Assembly: GCA_031127095.1 (NCBI GenBank) | Contig: JARIEX010000021.1 | Location: 1-33,822, forward strand | Source: Gemmatimonadota bacterium | Lineage (GTDB): Bacteria; Gemmatimonadota; Gemmatimonadetes; Gemmatimonadales; Gemmatimonadaceae | Direction: 5' to 3' | DNA length: 33,822 nucleotides | Shown here: positions 14,803-23,539 of the stretch, piece after piece | Numbering within the stretch: the first letter of the stretch is position 1 | How the letters are laid out: each line of letters starts with the position of its first letter | Position numbers and translations under genes: made by a program | Notes under the pieces: model-generated | The model's database searches: none | What the model was told of the DNA's origin: nothing | The model's input: only the letters and a program-made list of their open reading frames with translations

Positions 14803-16641
14803 ATGCACCGCATGTCCAGCGCCACCCGCCGTGTCCGAAAGTTCGTCGGCCATCTGTTGTTATGCCCGCTGGCCCTCTCATGTGTTCCCTTCCGGCGCAG
14901 TCCACCGGCCGAGCCGCCCATCGCCAACCGGCTCGTGTTGGCGCTCGACGGGGTCGATTACCGCGATATCATGGCGGCGCGCGCACGTGGGCTGTTCGCG
15001 TCATTCCGGCCGCCCAGCCGGCTGGTCTCGACCTTCCCCTCCATCAGCGACATCGCGTGGCACGACATGCTGGGGGTGCAGCCGCCACCGGGGTACCAGC
15101 GCATTTTCTACAGCGCGCGGCAGAATGCGGTGGTCGGCGAGTTACTCGACGCCATCACGCCCATCGAGTACGAACGGCGCATGGACCTCGCCTTCGGACT
15201 GAAGCTGCATCATCTCGCCGCGTACCTGATGTCCGATCAGGTGGCGCGTCAGGAAGTGGATGTGGACGTACGCCAGTTCCTGTCGCGCCGCGGGCGGCCC
15301 ACCGTGTACGCGTACAACGTCGGCCCGGATGCACTCCAGCATACCCGCGGCGATCTCGCGGGGTATCTCGCGCACCTCGACAAGAAACTGATCGCGCTGC
15401 AACACGAGTACCGGCGGCGCACGGGGCGTGACCTCGAGATGGTCATTTTATCCGATCACGGGCACAACCGCGCCGTGGCCGCGGAGTTTTTGCCGGTGGT
15501 CGAGGCCCTCAAGGTGCACGGCTTTCATGTGGCCCCGTCGCTGGTCGATCCGGGTGATGTCGCGTTTAGCGTGGACGGTGTCACCACGGGCTTCGGTGTG
15601 TTCGCGCACCCCGATTCGGTGATGCGGGTGGCGTCGCTGCTGGCGGCGCTCGATGGCGTGGCGGTCGTCAGCACGCGAGACGCGCGGGGAGCGATCGTGG
15701 TACGGGCCCGCGACGCCATGGCCGAGATCATCACGCGCCAACGCGGCGACACCACGCTGTACCGCTACCGGCCGTTGGTCGGCGATCCGTTGGGCTACAC
15801 CGCCGTGCTGGCGCGTATGACCTACGATCGTGCGGTGTCGGCGGACAGTTTCGCCACGGCGGCCACGTGGCTGCGCTACACGGCGGCGGAGCCGTTCCCG
15901 GCCGCCCCCCCGCGCATCGTGGCGGGCCATACCACCGTCACCCTCAACCCCGCACCGATTCTGGTGTCGCTCGACGACAAGGTCCGCGTGGGGCTCGGCG
16001 CGGTGTCGGTGGCCAATCGGATGCGCCCGCTGGGCGGCACGCACGGCGCGCTCAGCGCGACCAACTCGCTGGGCGTCGTCATGAGCAATGTCGTGGACAC
16101 GCACGACGACCTCACCAGCACGGTGCGGCAACAGTTCGGCGGGTTTGACGACCTGTACGATCCGCGTACGCGGGCGTCGTTCCTGTCGCTCTCCACGCCC
16201 GCCATGCTGCGGCGCGACCGGTGGAGCGGATTCTCCGGCCCCGTCGTGCCCGATGCGGTCGCGGCGCTGGCGGACACGACGGCGCTGCTGCAACTGTCGC
16301 TGTCCGACGCCGACGCGCGCTGGATCGGCGAAACGGCGCGCCTGCGCGTCGAGATCCGTCGTGATTCGGCTGGGGCAAAGGGTGACGGCGTGAGGGCCAA
16401 CGGCGCCGCCGCGGCATCCGCGTGGACGCGCTCACCCGACGGGCGGGTGCTCGTGATCGCCGCATCGGTGCTCTCGCTGGATCGGCAGCCGCCGTGGTCG
16501 GCGCTCGTGCTGCGCGTGGTGGCCGAACGCGAGCGTGACCCGGAGGCCACGGGAACTGGGGCACCCCGCCGCGTGGCCACGCGCACGCTGGCCACGCTCC
16601 GGGTGCGCACGGATGGACGCGGCGCGGTGTCGCCGTACTGA
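14803..16641 (+). CDS. exported alkaline-phosphatase-superfamily phosphodiesterase (probable lipoprotein)
   Basis: A 612-residue protein of the type I phosphodiesterase/nucleotide pyrophosphatase fold. All seven expected metal ligands can be placed: Asp49 (LVLALDGVD), the nucleophile Thr77 (STFPSISD), Asp176 and His180 (GPDALQHTRGD), Asp218-His219 (LSDHGHN) and His414 (GGTHGAL). It should hydrolyse phosphate esters outside the cytoplasm; the substrate is unknown. The N-terminus has an arginine-rich start and a hydrophobic stretch ending LALSC, an imperfect lipobox. A C-terminal part of about 130 residues beyond the catalytic core is beta-rich and unassigned. Starts at 14779 (GTG) and 14812 are possible; GAGGG 4 nt before 14803 decided the choice. 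Only 45 bp separate it from the divergent plug-TonB gene. Confidence 0.85.
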   Translation: MHRMSSATRRVRKFVGHLLLCPLALSCVPFRRSPPAEPPIANRLVLALDGVDYRDIMAARARGLFASFRPPSRLVSTFPSISDIAWHDMLGVQPPPGYQRIFYSARQNAVVGELLDAITPIEYERRMDLAFGLKLHHLAAYLMSDQVARQEVDVDVRQFLSRRGRPTVYAYNVGPDALQHTRGDLAGYLAHLDKKLIALQHEYRRRTGRDLEMVILSDHGHNRAVAAEFLPVVEALKVHGFHVAPSLVDPGDVAFSVDGVTTGFGVFAHPDSVMRVASLLAALDGVAVVSTRDARGAIVVRARDAMAEIITRQRGDTTLYRYRPLVGDPLGYTAVLARMTYDRAVSADSFATAATWLRYTAAEPFPAAPPRIVAGHTTVTLNPAPILVSLDDKVRVGLGAVSVANRMRPLGGTHGALSATNSLGVVMSNVVDTHDDLTSTVRQQFGGFDDLYDPRTRASFLSLSTPAMLRRDRWSGFSGPVVPDAVAALADTTALLQLSLSDADARWIGETARLRVEIRRDSAGAKGDGVRANGAAAASAWTRSPDGRVLVIAASVLSLDRQPPWSALVLRVVAERERDPEATGTGAPRRVATRTLATLRVRTDGRGAVSPY

Positions 16642-16708
16642 CCGACGGCTTCCCCGACGCACGAGCGAGCGCGCGAACGCAGGGCTAACTGATCGCGTGC
16701 CCGCGCCG

Positions 16709-16714
16709 TACAAT
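16709..16714 (+). promoter_or_regulatory. possible -10 box upstream of the tricorn-type peptidase
   Basis: TACAAT differs from the consensus by one base and lies 94 bp before the ATG, in the 166-bp gap after the phosphodiesterase gene. No convincing -35 element is at the right distance, so this is tentative. Confidence 0.25.
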
Positions 16715-16807
16715 GCGCATTGGCTGTCATGGGCCGCGACCGGTTTCCGGCGTCGCGGCTCCTTCGTGGTCGTTCCGTCACCGTTCCCGCGGCTAACCGG
16801 CGCTTTC

Positions 16808-19800
16808 ATGTCCCGATCGATTCTCTGCCCGTCGGCAGTGCTCTCCGCACTCGCCCTACTCACGCTTCCTGTCGGTTCGCTGCCCGCGCAGTCGGGGACG
16901 CGCCTGCTGCGCACGCCATCGGTGAGCGCGCAGCACATCGTCTTTGCCTACGCCAACAACATCTGGGCGGTGGAGCGCCGTGGCGGTGCCGCGCGTCGTC
17001 TCACGAGCTTCCAGGGGGTCACGCAGAACCCCAAGCTCTCGCCCGATGGGCAACTGGTGGCGTTCAGCGCTGAATACGCCGGCAACACCGACGTGTACAC
17101 GGTGCCGGTGCAGGGCGGGCAACCCACGCGCCTCACGTGGCATCCGTCGGCCGATATGGTGCAGGGGTGGACCCCCGACGGCTCGGCGGTGATGTTCGCC
17201 AGCCCGCGTGCGTCGTGGGCCCCCACGGTGGCCCCGCGTTTCTGGACGGTGCCCGCGACCGGTGGCGTGGAAACGGCGATGCCGATGCCGCGCGCGTATC
17301 AGGGCAAGCTGTCGGCCGACGGCCGGCGCGTGGCGTACCGCATGGCCAGCTCGTGGGACGAAGAGCGCCGCAACTATCGCGGTGGGCAGAACAAGCCGAT
17401 CTGGATTCTGGACCTCAAGAGCTTCGCGCTCGACTCCACGCCGTTCACCAACTCCAAGGAGATGGACCCGGTGTGGGTGAACGACGCGGTGTATTTCCTC
17501 TCGGATCGCGATGGCGTGTCGAACGTGTTCTCGTACGACACGAAGTCGAAGCGGCTCGCGCAGGTCACGACGTTCCGTGACTTCGACGTGAAGTCCCTGG
17601 ACGCGTCGGCGGGGGCGGTGGTGTTCGAGCAGGCCGGCTACGTGCACGAACTCGATCCGGCCACGGGGACAGCGCGCATCGTGAACATCACGGCCGCCGG
17701 CGACTTCCCGTGGATGATGGCATCGTGGAAGGATGTGTCGTCGCGCATTACGAGTCTGGCGTTGTCCGCCACGGGCAAGCGCGCGGCGGTGGAAGCGCGG
17801 GGTGAGATCTTTACCATTCCCGCCGAGAAGGGGGACGTGCGGAATCTCACGAACAGCAGCGGCGCCGCCGAGATCGCGCCGGTGTGGTCGCCGGATGGCA
17901 AGACGCTCGCGTACTTCAGCGACCGGAGCGGGGAGTACCAGCTCGTGATCGCGCCGCAGGACGGGCTGGGCGCGCGGCGCGAGATCGCGCTGCCGGAGCC
18001 GAGTCGGCCGTACGCCCCGAGCTGGTCACCCGACGGGCGGAAGATCGCGTTTCAGGACACCCATTTCCGGATCTGGCTGGTGGATGTGGCCACGGGACAG
18101 GCCAAGGTGGCCGACACCGATCCGTACTTCATGGCGGACCGCTCTATCGTGCCGGTGTGGAGCCCCGATTCACGGTATCTGGCGTATCCCAAGCGGCTCA
18201 AGTCGCTGTTTCGCGCGATCTTCGTGTACGACGTGACGGGTGGCACGGTGAAGCAAGTCACCGACGGTATGGCCGATGCCACCGCGCCCGCGTGGGATGC
18301 GGGGGGCAAGTACCTGTGGTTCCTGGCCTCCACGAATTTCGCGCTGAATTCGTCGTTGCTCGACATGTCGAAGTACGATCGCCCCGATGTGCGGTCGCTG
18401 TATCTGGCCGTGCTCGCGTCGGATGAGGTATCGCCGCTGCTGCCGGAGAGCGACGAGGAAGCGGCGCGGGCCGCTGGCGCGACGGCCGCGGCGCGCACGG
18501 ACAGTGCGGCGGCACCGGCGCGGTCCGACAGTGCCCGGAGCGCGGTGGCGGCGGTCCGCCCGGTGCGGATCGATTTCGACGGGTTGCCGCAGCGTATCGT
18601 CGCGGTGCAGGCCGTCACGGAGCGCGACTACAGCGGGCTCCGCGCCGGACCCGCCGGCACGGTGTTTTTCCTCGAGGCGGTCGCCGCGTCGGGAACGGCG
18701 GGCGCGAACGGTGGCGGCAACACGTTGCACCGCTTCCAGCTGTCCACGCGCCGCGCGGCGCCGTTTGCGACCGGGGTGGCGCAGTTCGTCGTGAGCGCTG
18801 ACGGACGCAAGCTGTTGTATCGCACCGGCGGCGCCCAGGGCGGTTTGTATCTGGTGGACTCCGACCGCACGGTGCCAGCCGCGGGTGCCGGGCGTCTGAC
18901 CGCATCGCTGCGCGCGTACATCGATCCCCGCGAGGAGTTCCGCCAGATCTTCAACGAAGGCTGGCGCAACCAGCGCAACAACCTGTACGTGAAAAACGCC
19001 CACGGTGCGGACTGGCCCGCAGTGAAGCGCATGTACGAGCCTCTGCTGGCGCACGTGAACCACCGCGCCGACTTGAACTTCCTGCTCGACAACATGGGGG
19101 CCGAGATCGCGATCGGACATTCGTACGTGCGCGGCGGTGATCTGCCCGACGTGCCGACGGCGGCGGGCGGACTGCTTGGCGCCGACTTCGCGATCGAGGG
19201 TGGCCGGTACCGCATCGCGCGCATCTACGATGCCGAGAGCTGGAACCCCGAACTGCGGGCGCCGCTGGCGACGCCCGGGGTGACCGTGCGCACCGGCGAC
19301 TACCTGCTGGCGATCAACGGGGTGGAGCTGCGTGGCGCCGACAACCTGTTCCGGTTGCTGGACGGGACGGCCAATCGGCAGACCGTGCTCACGGTGAACA
19401 CGCGCCCCGATCTGCAGGGGGCGCGGACGATCACCGTGCTGCCGGTGGCGAATGAGCAGGGGCTGCGCACGCGGGCGTGGGTGGAGCACAACCGGCGCGC
19501 GGTGGATTCGCTGTCGGGTGGCAAGCTGGCCTACGTGTATCTCCCCAATACCGGGCAACCCGGGTACACCAGCTTCAACCGGTACTACTTCGCGCAGCAG
19601 GATCGCGTGGGCGTGGTGGTGGACGAGCGGTACAACGGCGGCGGCTCAGCGGCGGACTACATCGTGGATCTGCTGGGGCGCGACTACGACGGCTACTTCA
19701 ACAATCCGGTCGGTGAGCGCTATCCGTTCACGAGCCCGGCCAACGGGATCTGGGGCCCGAAGGTCATGATCATCAACGAAATGGCCGGATCAGGCGGCGA

Positions 19801-20143
19801 CCTCATGCCGTACATGTTCAAGCGGCGCAAGCTTGGCCCGCTGGTGGGCGCGCGCACATGGGGCGGACTGGTGGCCACCACCGATACCCCGAATTTCGTG
19901 GACGGCGGTTCGATGATTGCACCGCGCTTCGGCTTCTTCTCGCGCGACGATAAATTCACCGTGGAAAACGAAGGGGTGGCACCGGACATCGACGTGGAGA
20001 ACTTCCCGAAGGAGGTCATCGCCGGTCGCGATCCGCAGCTGGAGCGGGCGGTGCAGGAAGCAATGCGCCTGCTCTCCATGTGGAAGAACGATCGCGCCGC
20101 GAAGGAGCCGTCGCCGCCGGTGTGGGGTAAGCGGAAACCGTGA
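16808..20143 (+). CDS. exported tricorn-family (S41-type) peptidase
   Basis: A 1,111-residue protein with a signal peptide (ending SLPAQ, about residue 28). Residues about 35-700 are TolB/WD40-like propeller repeats (LSPDGQLVAFSAEYAGN, WSPDGKTLAYFSDRSGEY, WSPDGRKIAF). An Ala/Arg-rich linker (about 560-580) is followed by the tricorn core. A PDZ domain begins near Val825 (TGDYLLAINGVELRGADN). The protease has His771 (IGHSYV) and Ser995 in AGSGGD as candidate catalytic residues, plus DERYNGGGSAADYIVDLLG. It would degrade peptides in the periplasm, whereas classical tricorn is cytoplasmic. The frame is open to 16535, but homology and the signal peptide start at the ATG at 16808. Its stop overlaps the next gene's GTG. 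Confidence 0.92.
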   Translation: MSRSILCPSAVLSALALLTLPVGSLPAQSGTRLLRTPSVSAQHIVFAYANNIWAVERRGGAARRLTSFQGVTQNPKLSPDGQLVAFSAEYAGNTDVYTVPVQGGQPTRLTWHPSADMVQGWTPDGSAVMFASPRASWAPTVAPRFWTVPATGGVETAMPMPRAYQGKLSADGRRVAYRMASSWDEERRNYRGGQNKPIWILDLKSFALDSTPFTNSKEMDPVWVNDAVYFLSDRDGVSNVFSYDTKSKRLAQVTTFRDFDVKSLDASAGAVVFEQAGYVHELDPATGTARIVNITAAGDFPWMMASWKDVSSRITSLALSATGKRAAVEARGEIFTIPAEKGDVRNLTNSSGAAEIAPVWSPDGKTLAYFSDRSGEYQLVIAPQDGLGARREIALPEPSRPYAPSWSPDGRKIAFQDTHFRIWLVDVATGQAKVADTDPYFMADRSIVPVWSPDSRYLAYPKRLKSLFRAIFVYDVTGGTVKQVTDGMADATAPAWDAGGKYLWFLASTNFALNSSLLDMSKYDRPDVRSLYLAVLASDEVSPLLPESDEEAARAAGATAAARTDSAAAPARSDSARSAVAAVRPVRIDFDGLPQRIVAVQAVTERDYSGLRAGPAGTVFFLEAVAASGTAGANGGGNTLHRFQLSTRRAAPFATGVAQFVVSADGRKLLYRTGGAQGGLYLVDSDRTVPAAGAGRLTASLRAYIDPREEFRQIFNEGWRNQRNNLYVKNAHGADWPAVKRMYEPLLAHVNHRADLNFLLDNMGAEIAIGHSYVRGGDLPDVPTAAGGLLGADFAIEGGRYRIARIYDAESWNPELRAPLATPGVTVRTGDYLLAINGVELRGADNLFRLLDGTANRQTVLTVNTRPDLQGARTITVLPVANEQGLRTRAWVEHNRRAVDSLSGGKLAYVYLPNTGQPGYTSFNRYYFAQQDRVGVVVDERYNGGGSAADYIVDLLGRDYDGYFNNPVGERYPFTSPANGIWGPKVMIINEMAGSGGDLMPYMFKRRKLGPLVGARTWGGLVATTDTPNFVDGGSMIAPRFGFFSRDDKFTVENEGVAPDIDVENFPKEVIAGRDPQLERAVQEAMRLLSMWKNDRAAKEPSPPVWGKRKP

Positions 20144-20673
20144 CGTCCTTCAATCCGCGGATCTGGAATCGGAAGCTGCATCGCTGGGGCTCGATCGCGG
20201 TGGCGCTGCCGTTCCTCATCGTGGTCTGCACCGGCCTGCTGCTGCAGCTCAAGAAGCAGCTCGCGTGGGTGCAGCCGCCCGAGCAGAAGACGTCGGTGCA
20301 CGTGCCGACAGTCACGATGGAGCGGGTCCTCGCGACGGCGAAGTCGGTGCCCGAAGCAAAAGTCTCGAGCTGGGAGGACATCGACCGGCTCGATGTCCGC
20401 CCGGGCAAGGGCATCGTGAAGGTGGTGACCGTCGATCACTGGGAGCTGCAGCTCGACCTCGCCACCGGCGCGTTGCTGCAGTCCACCTATCGCCGCTCGG
20501 ATCTCATCGAGAGTCTGCACGATGGATCATGGTTTCATGATCTGGTGAAACTCTGGGTGTTCCTGCCGGCGGCGGTGGTCGTGCTCGGCTTGTGGATCAC
20601 GGGCATGTATCTGTTCCTGCTGCCGTTCCGCGCGCGTGCCAACAAGCGGCGCAGTGCGGCCGCGGCGGAGTGA
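20140..20673 (+). CDS. PepSY-associated two-helix membrane protein
   Basis: A 177-residue inner-membrane protein of the PepSY-TM type. TM1 covers about residues 17-37 (WGSIAVALPFLIVVCTGLLL), preceded by the typical NRKLHRW. A periplasmic PepSY-like loop follows (MERVLATAKSVPEAKV; VVTVDHWELQLDLATGALLQ). The conserved SLHDGSWFHD precedes TM2 (about 137-160). Larger members, with four helices, are linked to siderophore-iron reduction; PepSY domains are also peptidase inhibitors. The GTG start overlaps the peptidase stop (GTGA), so translation of the two is probably coupled, suggesting a link with the peptidase. Length and helix number fit the small subgroup. Confidence 0.85.
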   Translation: MTSFNPRIWNRKLHRWGSIAVALPFLIVVCTGLLLQLKKQLAWVQPPEQKTSVHVPTVTMERVLATAKSVPEAKVSSWEDIDRLDVRPGKGIVKVVTVDHWELQLDLATGALLQSTYRRSDLIESLHDGSWFHDLVKLWVFLPAAVVVLGLWITGMYLFLLPFRARANKRRSAAAAE

Positions 20674-20697
20674 GGACGGCGCGGTGAGCGCTCAAGT

Positions 20698-21714
20698 ATG
20701 AGTCCGCCGGAGCCGCGCCGGTACGCAAACCGGTCGGGGGTGGAGATCGACGGGGCCGGCGTGGGCCGGTGGATGCTGCAGCGCGCGCGTGATCGCCTCC
20801 CGAAGGCGCCGCAGCAGCAGGTGGTGGGCGTGCGTCCCGATCTCGCGTTCCTGCACGCCAACCGCACCGCGCCGGCGCTGACGTGGATCGGGCACTCGTC
20901 GCTGCTGTACCAGATCGACGGCGTGAACGTCCTGGTCGATCCCGTGTTCAGCCGGCGCGCGTCACCCGTGCCGTTCGCAGGACCGAAGCGCCATCAGCCA
21001 CCGGGGGTGCGCGCGCACGAGCTGCCGCGCATCGACGTCGTGCTGCTGTCGCACAATCACTACGATCACCTCGACCGCGCGTCGATGCGCGCGGTGGCGA
21101 GGCAAGCCGGTGGGCCTCCGGTGTTCGTGGTGCCGCGCGGAACCGAGTCGTGGTTTGCGCGCCATCTGCCGTCGCGCGGCGGCCGCGCCGCGGTGACGGC
21201 CTGCGACTGGGACGACGTGGTACGGTGGCCGGGGCGCACGGGTGAGATCGCGCTGCACTTTCTGGCGGTGCAGCACTGGTCGAACCGCACACTGTTCAAC
21301 CGCAACCACTCGTTGTGGGGAAGTTGGGCGATCGTGCATCCCGACTTCCGGTTCTGGTTTTCCGGTGATCTCGGATACTCCGACGAGCCCCGCGCCATCG
21401 GCGCGCGCTTCGGGCCGTTCGACGCGGCCGCGATCGCGATCGGCGCCTACGAGCCGCGATGGTTCATGCGGGCGCAGCACGTGAATCCCGACGAGGCCGT
21501 GCAGGTGATGCTGGACGTGGGCGCGCGCGAAGCGATCGGTGTGCACTGGGGCACGTTCGCGCTCACCGACGAGCCGCTCGATCAGCCGCCGCGCGATCTC
21601 GCCGCCGCGCTTACGGCGCGGGGGATCCCAGCGGAGCGGTTCCGGGTGCTCCGGCACGGGGAGACGCGTCGCTACCCGTGGCCAGATACACCAGCAGCGG
21701 CGGACAGCCCATGA
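20698..21714 (+). CDS. NAPE-PLD-like metallo-beta-lactamase-fold hydrolase
   Basis: A 338-residue protein of the metallo-beta-lactamase fold, closest in motif layout to N-acyl-phosphatidylethanolamine phospholipase D. Zinc ligands visible are His119, His121, Asp123 and His124 (LSHNHYDHLD), His193 (VQHWSNR), Asp224 (FSGDLGYSDE) and His283 (VHWGTF). TWIGHSS (62-68) and VLVDPVFSRRASP (78-90) are further family signatures, as is LTDEPLDQPP near the end. It may hydrolyse phospholipids or related phosphodiesters; the substrate is inferred only. No signal peptide is seen. The ATG at 20698 follows the PepSY gene by 24 bp, so it may be in the same transcript. Its last 104 bp overlap a gene on the other strand. 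Confidence 0.88.
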   Translation: MSPPEPRRYANRSGVEIDGAGVGRWMLQRARDRLPKAPQQQVVGVRPDLAFLHANRTAPALTWIGHSSLLYQIDGVNVLVDPVFSRRASPVPFAGPKRHQPPGVRAHELPRIDVVLLSHNHYDHLDRASMRAVARQAGGPPVFVVPRGTESWFARHLPSRGGRAAVTACDWDDVVRWPGRTGEIALHFLAVQHWSNRTLFNRNHSLWGSWAIVHPDFRFWFSGDLGYSDEPRAIGARFGPFDAAAIAIGAYEPRWFMRAQHVNPDEAVQVMLDVGAREAIGVHWGTFALTDEPLDQPPRDLAAALTARGIPAERFRVLRHGETRRYPWPDTPAAADSP

Positions 21715-21970
21715 GCAGCGTGGCGGGCCACCACCAGATGGCGCGGCCGCGGGCGCGCAGGTCGCGCGCCAGCCACACGAGCACGATCGCGGTGAATACC
21801 CCCATGTCGTTCCAGGCCATGAACACCATGGGATCCTGACGGAGGGTAGTCCACGCGTGGGTGAGACCGGCGGCCACCGATCCGTTCTGCTGGATCCACT
21901 GGTAGAACGACCACTGTTCGTACGCGAAGAACAGCGCGGCTGCGAGCAGCAAGGCGGGGCGTCGCATCAT
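21611..21970 (-). CDS. small three-helix membrane protein (DUF2834-like)
   Basis: A 119-residue hydrophobic protein with probable membrane segments at about residues 3-20, 50-70 (WNDMGVFTAIVLVWLARDL) and 78-98 (IWWWPATLLMGCPPLLVYL). The pattern NG...DP..F.A..D, followed by a tryptophan-rich third helix and an LLxG..PLL end, resembles DUF2834; this is a by-eye similarity. The ATG overlaps the stop of the flavoprotein gene (ATGA), a strong sign that it is translated. The last third is Pro/Ala-rich and overlaps the 3' end of the metallo-hydrolase on the opposite strand by 104 bp, so the extreme C-terminus is poorly constrained. Function unknown. Confidence 0.65.
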   Translation of the reverse strand: MMRRPALLLAAALFFAYEQWSFYQWIQQNGSVAAGLTHAWTTLRQDPMVFMAWNDMGVFTAIVLVWLARDLRARGRAIWWWPATLLMGCPPLLVYLATGSDASPRAGAPGTAPLGSPAP

Positions 21971-23418
21971 CCGGGACGCTTCTCGTATTCCTCGGTGGGC
22001 AGCTTGAAGGCCGCCACGAGTGCCGGATCCCCGGTGATCCCCAGCACGCGCTGGGCCACGTATTCACCGGCCACCGGACCGAACTTGAAGCCCTCGGCCT
22101 GACCCACCCCGGCGATCCAGGCGTTCGACGTACCCGGGACGTAGTCGATGATGAAATTGCGGTTGACGCTCGACTCGTAGTGGCAGGCACGCGTTTCCAG
22201 CAGCGGCGCGTTAGCGAGCGCGGGAAAGCGGGCGGCGAGGAAGCGACGGGCCCCATCGATGCGATCCTGACTGGCCCACCGGCTGCTGGTGTCCGGATCC
22301 TGCTGTGCCGGATCGGCGGGGGCTGACGCGCCGGCGGCGGGGCCGACGGCCGCTGGTGTCGCGGCCGCTCCGGCTGCTGGAGCCGGCGGGGCGATCGCTC
22401 CGCGCACGCGGAATCCGCGTGAGTCGACCGGGAGCACGGGCCAGCCGGTGACCCCGGGGAAGTTAAAGCTGGGGAGGTTGGGGAAGCTGAAGCGCGGGTC
22501 GGCCACGGGGACGCCGAAGTAGCAGGCCACCCCGATCGGCACGCTCATGCGGTTTTCCATGTACGGAAACAGCTTGCGCAGCCACGGGCCGCACGCGAAC
22601 ACGTAGGCGTCGCCCCGCACGGTGGTGCCGTCCTCGAGGATCACACCGTCCATGGCGCCGTTGACCGTGGGGCCGGGACGCACCCGGCTGATCACGAGCT
22701 TGACGCCCATCTTCTCGCCGATGGCGGCGACCGCCTGCGTGGCGGCACGGCAGCGCACCACACCGGCGTCCGGTTCGGTGATGGCGATCGTGATATCGTC
22801 GGCCTTGATGACCGGATAGCGCTTGCGCACCTCGGCCCCGGAGAGCACCTCGTGCGGCACGTTGTTCGCCTTCCACAGGGCAAGCGTGTTCTTGATGAAC
22901 GGCTCTTCGGTGGCGCGCATGATCACGTCGCCGGTCTGATGGAAGTAGGACGTGCGGAACACGGGGGCCCATTCCTGCTCGAAGGCCCGCCAGCGCTCAA
23001 TGGCGGACCGGGCCCACGGGGTCCACAGTTCGCCCGTGGCGCGGTCGCCGTAGGACGAGCGGATGCCGCGGGTTTCGTCGCCGCTGGTGGAGCGCGAGTT
23101 GCCCGGGCCGTAGGCGTCGATGAGGGTGACGCGGGCGCCGCGTTGACGCAGGTGGTAAGCGGTCCAGCCGCCCCACGCGCCGGCGCCGATCACCACCACG
23201 TGTCCCACGCCGCCGTCGCGGGCGCGTCCCGGAACGATGCCGCGCGCCGGCGCGATGCCGGCGAACCCACCGCTGGCGGCACCGGTCGAGACGCAGCCGG
23301 TGGTGAGTAAGGCCCCGGCGCCGACCCCGGCGAGCCGGAGAAAGTCGCGGCGTGGCAGGGAAGACGCCGCGGGCTCCGCGGCGGAGGGGGCGTCGGAATC
23401 AGAGGGCAAGCGCGTCAT
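21967..23418 (-). CDS. Tat-exported FAD-dependent oxidoreductase, sarcosine-oxidase-like
   Basis: A 483-residue flavoprotein of the D-amino-acid/sarcosine oxidase (DAO) family. A twin-arginine signal (PRRDFLRLAGVGAG, Arg23-Arg24) ends in TTGC with Cys42, so it is probably a Tat-dependent lipoprotein. The dinucleotide-binding GAGAWG is at 78-83. STSGDETRGIRSSYGD matches the substrate/flavin segment of monomeric sarcosine oxidase. Cys412 in RACHYESS lies where that enzyme attaches FAD covalently, and GFKFGPVAGE follows. An Ala/Pro-rich insert (about 343-373) is unusual. It should oxidise a secondary amine or amino acid outside the cytoplasm. The ATG at 23418 begins the signal; the longer frame to 23493 does not improve it. 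The stop overlaps the next gene. Confidence 0.88.
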   Translation of the reverse strand: MTRLPSDSDAPSAAEPAASSLPRRDFLRLAGVGAGALLTTGCVSTGAASGGFAGIAPARGIVPGRARDGGVGHVVVIGAGAWGGWTAYHLRQRGARVTLIDAYGPGNSRSTSGDETRGIRSSYGDRATGELWTPWARSAIERWRAFEQEWAPVFRTSYFHQTGDVIMRATEEPFIKNTLALWKANNVPHEVLSGAEVRKRYPVIKADDITIAITEPDAGVVRCRAATQAVAAIGEKMGVKLVISRVRPGPTVNGAMDGVILEDGTTVRGDAYVFACGPWLRKLFPYMENRMSVPIGVACYFGVPVADPRFSFPNLPSFNFPGVTGWPVLPVDSRGFRVRGAIAPPAPAAGAAATPAAVGPAAGASAPADPAQQDPDTSSRWASQDRIDGARRFLAARFPALANAPLLETRACHYESSVNRNFIIDYVPGTSNAWIAGVGQAEGFKFGPVAGEYVAQRVLGITGDPALVAAFKLPTEEYEKRPG

Positions 23419-23428
23419 GCGGCGAGTA

Positions 23429-23442
23429 TGCCCCGCGGGGCA
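23429..23442. promoter_or_regulatory. perfect 14-bp palindrome between divergent flavoprotein and cytochrome genes
   Basis: TGCCCCGCGGGGCA is a perfect palindrome 10 bp upstream of the flavoprotein ATG. The same 121-bp gap also carries three TTGCAC hexamers (23488-23493, 23521-23526, 23530-23535) before the cytochrome gene. They could be operator sites for a shared regulator; the role is inferred. Confidence 0.35.
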
Positions 23443-23539
23443 CCGGACCGCAACCACATGCCTCTGCTCAGCGCCGGCGCGCGGGTTTTGCACGTCCCGG
23501 TCTTGTCAGCGCCCGGTCATTTGCACACGTTGCACCGCT

